From assembly GCA_029747015.1 (NCBI GenBank), contig JAKOGI010000002.1, forward strand, positions 2,512,001 to 2,576,000: a stretch of 64,000 bases of DNA, given 5' to 3'. This document shows positions 57,061-64,000 of this stretch, piece after piece (the stretch's first letter is position 1; every line of letters begins with the position of its first letter). This DNA is from Carnegiea gigantea (Eukaryota > Streptophyta > Magnoliopsida > Caryophyllales > Cactaceae). Both the position numbers and the translations under genes were made by a program. Under the pieces are notes generated by a model. The model had not been told where the DNA came from. It saw nothing but the letters and a program-made list of their open reading frames with translations, and did no database searches.

Positions 57061-59871
57061 GACGTCATTAAATATTCAATTTTTAGATGAGTTGAGTTGA
57101 GTATAATGTCATTTTTCTTTACTTCATTAGAAGCTTATCAATATAATCAATTAAAAAAGAATAATCTTCCTAACTACGTTTTTTCAAGAGCAGTAGCTGA
57201 ACTTAATACTCGTATCAAGGTTCTCTGTAGAAAAATGTAATTAATCCATCTGACCCATATGTAATGCCATCCTTTCCGGTGATTATCCAACGGCAACGAT
57301 ATTCCAATTTTCAAATGCGTGATGAATTTTTGATTCGGCCCATTTGCATCGAATGGCCCGGCTCAAATGGTCAGTAATAAGTGCGAAAAAAGTCCACAAT
57401 ACGCATTTGTCGTTAAACTGATCAGGAGCAATAATTTGCCGAAGCTTACAACAATCATCATGTACTCATGTCATCTTTAATAATTAAATAATAAATAGCA
57501 CAAGATTTCCTGCCTGACGAATCAACTTTGCGTCACTGACATAATCTTACCGCCCATCCTCACCTATTGTATTGTGCCACAAAAGATTATACAATATAAT
57601 GAAAAAGAAACCAATAAAATCTTACTTAAGTGATTAAATTGAGATCCTGAAAATATTAGGTCTAAAGTTTAATTCCTCCTTATCTACTGTATTGTACTAC
57701 ATCAATAGCTCAATTGAATTTAAAAAATACAATGGATAAAGGGAGAATTAAACTTGAAACTTAATGTACATAAGATTTCAATTTTAACTACTATATTATT
57801 TCAACAACAAAGTTATAAACAAAATTAACCTAGTCATTATCATATATATAATATAAAATTGAACGGATTGAGTGGATTGTTGGTGTTTCGACAAATGTCA
57901 ACTTCTCACCGGTTCTTTATGATTATTCTTTATCCAATGAATTTAACCATCATCAATTTTATTAACTACATTCAAGTATCAATATTAAATGATTTTTTGT
58001 TCCATCAATTGTCTTAATAGTTACGAATTTAAAATAAAGGAAGACTACAAATATAAAATATAATTTTAATTATGATAATTGAGACACCTATAATTTATCC
58101 AAATTGGAAAAGACATCCCTATAGCCCCCACGCCACATTACATTAAACATATGCGAAGAATTAAAAAAAAATGCTTATCTTGCTAAGATGAAGTATAAAG
58201 AGTAAGGAGAACAAAATTTATATTAGATTCTTTTTTCAACTCCAAAAAGAGGGGAAAAAAATGTGCATAGGGTAATGTCAAATGATATACGTATTTAACG
58301 ATTATATATATATAACTTTGAAGTACGTAAAAGCATTTATCGTGCATGATTTGATGTTCTTTATATTTTCTATTTTTCTCTTTTCAGTTAAAGAACCCTT
58401 AAGTAATGATTTTTATTTTACAAATATAATAGGATCATTGAACACTTATATTTAATTGTGAGATTTATTTTACAAATGTATACACAAGGATTGCTAACTA
58501 AATGGTAGCACTTAGTTTGAGTCATAATCTTGCTTTATCTTCAAAATGATCTTTATATCTTTTTAGCAACTAAATACAAATTGATACATTATTATCTATA
58601 TTAAAGTACATGCAATCCTTTAATGATAAAACGTTCAATTTTGAACTTCATATCATATAATAAATGTATTTACATGCTTCAAAATTATATGTATAATTAT
58701 CATATATATACACCGTTTGATACTAGCCACTTCACCAATTTTTTTTCTCTTTTTTTTTTTTTAAAAATATCCAATATCAAAGTTGTCTCTTATTATGCTA
58801 AAAATAGCGTCCAACTCAAAATTTAATTGTCAATCTAAATAATATATCAAAATTAAAATAGTTTATATAAATATTTTTTAGTATCAGTTAGGTAAACAAG
58901 TTAGTACATGATAGGATTGCAAACTGTTAAAAAAATTGTAAAATTATAAAATTTTATACATAGCCGCACAAAGTACACAATACCCATTAATTTAAGTTGA
59001 AAGTTGAAACCGTAATTATCATGAGCATTCAGTCCTCCACCCCAAAAGAAGCCTCCAGCGATAATTTGACGAGGACCAGTCACCTTGTCACAATAGTGAT
59101 GTCTACATTTTATGAGGATTACATTTTCCGAGCTTTTGGAATCTCGATTCAACCCAAACCTGTTTGGTAGTCGCTAGTCAGTCAGCTTTTAGTCGCTGAC
59201 ATTATCTTTCCACCCATCCAACGGCTCGATTTCCCACCCTAAAACCCACACTGAGAGATTACAAACACGTGTACCTTTTCTTTTATCTTTTTCAAAAAAT
59301 GAACTGCTTTATTTTTTTATGGCCATGGGTTCAGAAGTTGGAAATGAGGCCTTCAGTGCACGTTCATAACAGGCCTTAGTGGTCGGGCCCATTTATTTTA
59401 TCCTGGCCGAGACCCACACCACACTATCCCAAGCATATAGATATTGTATGTATGGTGGTATTGGATTTATAAATTTCTTTTTTTTTTTGATCGAGGATTT
59501 ATAAATTTCAACTATTATACATGGTACTTTTTAATTTTTTCCTAAAATTTGCCTCCTATTTGACTATTTTTATCGTCACTTTCTTAAACTAAAGGTTCTT
59601 TAGTTTGAACAATGGCATGTTGTTAGATTTATAAATCTGAATCTACAATATAGATTTGAAATTATACAAACTCCCACACTATATCGTAGAAAAAGAAGAA
59701 TCATTGTCCTTGCATTTTATTTTGTGTTTTTGTGAGATCACACAAATCATGGTCTTTTTTCCACACAACATTCTGTTAGTCTCTACATAATAATAGTAAG
59801 CCTATTCACACCATACACAACACCAATAAAAGTCCTCAATTTCTAAGGCCAATGGGGAATGACAACCAATA
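57061..59871. other. 2.8-kb gap with no supported gene
   Basis: AT-rich spacer; the right end is the amidase promoter region. Confidence 0.45.
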
Positions 59872-61148
59872 ATGTCCAATTTTCATCATCTTCAATTCGT
59901 CAGAACTATCTTCTTATTTCCAGCGATGATCACCATCATGATCAAGTCCGCAACATCGTTTTGCCATCCATCCAAGGGCCCAGATCAATTCCCCATCAAA
60001 GAAGTCACAATAGATGAACTTCAAGCAGGCTTCAAGCAAAACAAGCTCACCTCCAGGGAGCTAGTAGAATTCTACGTCAGTCAGATTAAAAAACTGAACC
60101 CAACACTCAGAGCAGTCATTGAAGTGAACCCAGATGCTCTGGAGCAAGCACAACGAGCAGATAAGGAGAGGAGAGACAAAGCGAGGAACTCCGATGGTGG
60201 CGCTGATCATCTGCCAATGTTACATGGAATACCAATTTTGCTCAAGGACAGTATTGCAACCAAGGATATGATGAACACAACAGCTGGGTCGTTTGCACTG
60301 TTGGGTAAAATTGTGGCCAAGGATGCTGGGGTTGTCCAGAGGCTAAGACAGGCAGGGGCTATTATTCCTGGTAAGGCCAGCTTGAGTGAATGGGCCCATT
60401 TTAGGTCTTCCCTTGCTCCTAGTGGTTGGTGTGCCAGAACTGGTCAAGGCAAGGCAAGTCTCCTGGCCCCTTTTGCATATTTCTATTTTTAAATTTATGT
60501 TTGCAAATGCAACGAAGTACTTTGGGAGAAGCATTATATTTTCGCCCCTATTTTCTATGCTCTATGTTAGGATTCATACTTTGAGAGAAGTACTATATTT
60601 TCCTTGTAACAAAATTTTAAGATTTATGTGGTAGACTTATCCTTCACAGTTTAGCACCTACACCTCCCGTTGGATTTGTTGTGACTGACTAAGCTGCCTT
60701 GAGATAAGGCCCATGTAAGTCAGCTCCTCTTATCTTTCTTTTGGGGGGGGGGGGGGGGGGAAGTATGTACCTTATATGATGTGTCTGACTGTTATTCTTT
60801 TTTTTCCTCAATAATTCACTGAAATTACTGGTGCTATGGTTACACTGTAACACTCACCATTTCTATCTGTCTAAAAAATCCCAAAGCAAGTGGGCTCAAA
60901 GAAAAAGAACATGACCATTGCTCGATATTGCAGAACCCACACAATCTATCCGCAGATCCTTGTGGATCAAGCAGTGGATCAGCCATAGCGGCAGCAGCAA
61001 ACATTGTTGCGGTTACCCTTGGTACTGAGACCGATGGCTCTATCCTCTGCCCTTCCACCTATAACTCTGTTGTCGGAATCAAACCAACTGTGGGTCTCAC
61101 TAGCCGCGCTGGAGTTGTTCCCATCTCTCCTCGCCAAGACACTGTCGG
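59872..61148 (+). CDS. Amidase-signature hydrolase, 5' part
   Basis: Exon 1 is 59872-60453 and exon 2 is 60934-61148, giving 265 residues; later exons lie beyond the window. The intron between them has a GC donor (AAG|GCAAGT) and a TTGCAG acceptor, and the join QGK-NPH restores the family sequence. It resembles plant amidases such as At4g34880. A signal-like hydrophobic N terminus (about 10-31) suggests secretion or organelle targeting. Catalytic elements of the amidase signature are present: Lys125 in LLKDS, the cis-Ser in DPCGSSSGSA (about 206) and the nucleophile Ser230 in TETDGS. Exon 2 stops at ...RQDTVGG|GTACTA with phase 2, where relatives continue as GPICRTV. The amide substrate is unknown. 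A six-codon upstream ORF (ATG at 59852) ends exactly at the start of the main ATG region. Confidence 0.85.
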
Positions 61149-61189
61149 GTACTAATAACTTCACTAACATGTCATCCGATCCATAGGGG
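61149..61189 (+). other. Start of amidase intron 2
   Basis: The donor GTACTAATAA follows exon 2. The intron runs into an LTR-like sequence 41 bp later. The downstream acceptor is not in the window. Confidence 0.6.
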
Positions 61190-61717
61190 TGTTGGGGAAA
61201 GGGATTCATATCAACTTTGTGGTACCGGATATACCAACGAGTCGTGAACGACATCACTTTCCGTAAGACTTATTTGTTGTATACAACAAATAGTCTTCGG
61301 GATAAAACGCTGATAGACAAGTGTACATGTTCATGTTTTCTCGAGTTTGAACCATGAGAAAGTGATTCATAAGAATGTGTTTTTGCACACCTTATTCCCA
61401 TCTTATTATCATATCCTATATGTTTCTCTTCTCCTTATCCAAGACTTTTATAACATGCCAAAAGGCACTATACCAAGAGGCACTACAAAGGATCAGAAAA
61501 GGTACCATGCCAAAAGACACCATGCCAAGAAGCACTACAAAGGATAGGATAGAAGTTAACAAGGGTTAAACTTGACAAGGTACCTTGCTTATTCACCTTT
61601 TCACGAACTGGATTGGATAAGGCGGGTAAACTTGAAGAGGCACTATGCTTATCCACCTTTTCGGATAAGCACTAGAAAATCTGCCACTTTCTATTTTATT
61701 CTTGGAAAATTCCAATA
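61190..61717 (-). repeat. Probable LTR of an antisense retrotransposon in the amidase intron
   Basis: About 528 bp from TGTTGG (61190) to CCAATA (61717; CCAACA expected). It is followed at 61718-61733 by a pyrimidine tract whose complement GGAAAAGGCGGGGAA looks like a polypurine tract. Internal near-repeats occur, such as CCAAGAGGCACTACAAAGGA and CCAAGAAGCACTACAAAGGA. If correct, this is the 3' LTR of a minus-strand element lying to the right. Confidence 0.5.
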
Positions 61718-64000
61718 ATTCCCCGCCTTTTCCAAGATATAGCACAAACCATTGCCATTCCAGCAAATACACAATCACAACCGAGAACACAAAGAGATTT
61801 ATGCATCATGAAAGTATCTTGCGATTTGAACTTTCACTTAGTGGACATAATTTCAATTAATCTGAATGTAATAGTATACAAGTCTTTGAACTATACATCC
61901 TTTTTGACTAATTGGATATACCTCACACATAAACCTCAAAATACACTTAGAATTTTGACACCATTTAGGGCCATGTGTCCATATCCTTAGCGAGTGTACC
62001 AAGCCATGCCCCATTTGGCTCTCGAAGCGGCCACACTTCACACTCACATAGGTAGACTCTTTATACTCTTTTAAGCACATGCCCCCGTATATTATGGCAT
62101 ACCAACTTTACCGTTGAAGAGTCTATTAAGAGCTTTCGCTCACCCTTTTCCTTACATACGGGTAATTTCAAGCACTTAAACTTTGGGATGGAAGATAAAC
62201 ATAATAAGGCTTGCAACCATCCATTTGATAAGCTCGACCGCATTGAACTCAAGACTTGACATCTCACCAAGTGTGAATTGGGTGCCTATCATTGGTGATT
62301 AGATAACGGGCACTTATCCATCCCCATTACTAAGGTCACTAGATTAAAAACATATCATTCCATGACCTTAAATATATGATAGTAATGTTCAAATCAATTC
62401 GAACTAGTCAATGCTTATACAATATTCAAGGTCAATATATATACATATCATTTCATGACCTTGAATACATCATGATCATAGTCAGATCTATCTAAACTAG
62501 TTAGTACTGTAGAACATTTTGAATTCTCAAGAAATTATACCCCCGCCATTAATCCGATTAAACCATCGTATTATAAGCCATGGGTAAAATTACACTAAAT
62601 AGCGTATACACTTTTGAAATGGATCCATATAAATTTGAAATTTAATACGACGTCCCTTTGTAAATCTCAATATTTGGACCCACAAGATTTACAAAGTTGC
62701 TAATATTCATAACCATAACCTTTATCCAATTCTTATGGATTATTCATATGGTTATAATTTAATCCACAAAAATAATGTTCATAAAACCAAAAAATTACCT
62801 CGGTTTTCATGGAAATTATCTTTCCAACTTATGCATACTTACAAAACCAAATATTTTGGTTTTCATGGAAATTACATTCAATTTCCAACTTATATATGAT
62901 AAAAATATCATACCTATAACCATAATTTAATCCAATAAATTTGGATTCTTTATATGGTTACGCTTATAAATCAAAAATTTGACTTTTCATGGAAATCATA
63001 TTCCCACACATATAATTTTATAATCATACACATATCCACACTGCACCTTTTAAATTGAGGATTTTCCTCCATAATCTATGCCTACCTCATAGATTATCTT
63101 ACAAACTCACATATGATTAAATTATCATATTAACTTTGGCATACACCATATAATCATGGTATCTACAACACATACATATCCATGTACATTTCTTTATAAC
63201 CAACAAATACCAAATCACACTTTTAAGTTTTAGCCATAATTTTGTGTGACTTAATTTATAAAGGCAAACTTTAAACCCAAGTTGAGGATAAAATAACATG
63301 CCTTAAATCAATTTGAAACATCACGTAATAAGTGGCCACAAATACCCACATTGCCATCTTAAATAAACAATTCCTGATGAGCATCAATCTTACATAACAA
63401 AATACTCACTTTGATACTAATATTTAATTTATAATCGGCATGATCAAAATGACTTTTCATCATACCATCACAAAATGTGATTCAGACTGAAATTATTCGC
63501 CCAAACATAAGTCTATTGCACCTTATAATTCATCTTAATAACTTATACATGATCAAACAACCAAATTGATACTTCATAATTTTGGACATGATCAAATCCG
63601 TGTATAAGACATATAACCAAAAGATGTTGCAAATTTTGACTGCCAACTTTCAACTTTCATTTGGCCTTCTAAGACCATGCATATGAATGCATGAGATCAA
63701 CATTCTAAACATAATCAATCTTAACAATGGCAAGGGTATCAAAACTTTAGACACACTACATGACAAAATATTGATCAACATTCATGTAGAAGTCTGACTA
63801 AGCGAATGTGGCATATACCGACATGCGTGCAAGTGCTATCTACTTTGCAAAATGCATTACAAAACATATTTGATTCAAATTTCTCATAATATTCCATGAT
63901 AATATCTTACCAACTTAAATGCATGCCATTGTCAAAATTTTACAAAAACACGAATTAGACAATGAATACCGTTAAACAACTGCATGCATATAAATGAATA
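61718..64000 (-). mobile_element. Probable non-coding 3' region of the antisense LTR element
   Basis: 2.3 kb with no open frame of note, rich in repeated phrases such as GGTTTTCATGGAAATTA (about 62810 and 62860) and ATTTCATGACCTTGAAT / ATTCCATGACCTTAAAT. The Copia element at 34.7-37.5 kb also has a long non-coding stretch between polypurine tract and pol. Assignment depends on the LTR call; the coding part would be beyond the window. Confidence 0.35.

Noticed and set aside
1..64000. CRISPR array, tRNA, rRNA or bacterial-type operon
   Set aside because: No regularly spaced direct repeats, no full tRNA cloverleaf or rRNA segment, and the gene structures are eukaryotic.

Overview
The window is nuclear DNA from a flowering plant, most likely a eudicot. 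The evidence is GT-AG introns, plant-only gene families (an E-type pentatricopeptide-repeat protein, dirigent proteins, a FIONA1-type m6A methyltransferase), AT-rich spacers, and plant-type SINE, MITE, Copia and LINE copies. Species cannot be named from the sequence alone.

Layout. 1.7-4.8 kb (+): an eight-exon METTL16/FIO1-like RNA methyltransferase. 6.3-7.2 kb (-): a single-exon PI-PLC X-domain protein. 10.4-12.1 kb (-): a single-exon PPR gene whose conserved reading frame is cut by one in-frame TGA near its 5' end. 14.5-50.8 kb: an array of dirigent genes, all on the minus strand. I count ten loci: five look intact (starts near 15075, 25779, 31690, 47665, 50829), three are recognisable pseudogenes (28.2, 34.5-37.6 and 42.3 kb), and two are short relics (19.2 and 32.1 kb). 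A nine-exon polygalacturonase (20.4-23.2 kb, -) sits inside the array. One dirigent gene was hit by a Copia retrotransposon and then lost its own middle together with the 5' part of the element. 52.3-54.1 kb (-): a four-exon syntaxin-6-N-domain protein. 59.9-61.1 kb (+): the first two exons of an amidase, joined by a GC-AG intron. Its second intron appears to hold an antisense LTR retrotransposon that runs past the window edge.

The spacers are rich in small mobile elements. There are several Tourist/PIF-Harbinger-like MITEs with 3-bp TTA/TAA-type target duplications, a MULE- or hAT-like element with an 11-bp target duplication, two 5'-truncated SINEs with perfect 17-19 bp target duplications plus further SINE relics, and a decayed LINE (38.9-41.4 kb). 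The dirigent array is the only functional cluster: extracellular proteins usually linked to stereoselective phenoxy-radical coupling, expanded and decaying by tandem birth and death. The other genes show no sign of forming a pathway. From memory, the gene order FIO1 - PPR - dirigent matches Arabidopsis At2g21070 - At2g21090 - At2g21100/21110, which suggests conserved microsynteny. I saw no clear evidence of a wholly novel system. The items most worth a second look are the PPR nonsense codon, the Copia/dirigent rearrangement, the amidase GC-AG intron and the MITE family with internal TTCAA-rich repeats.
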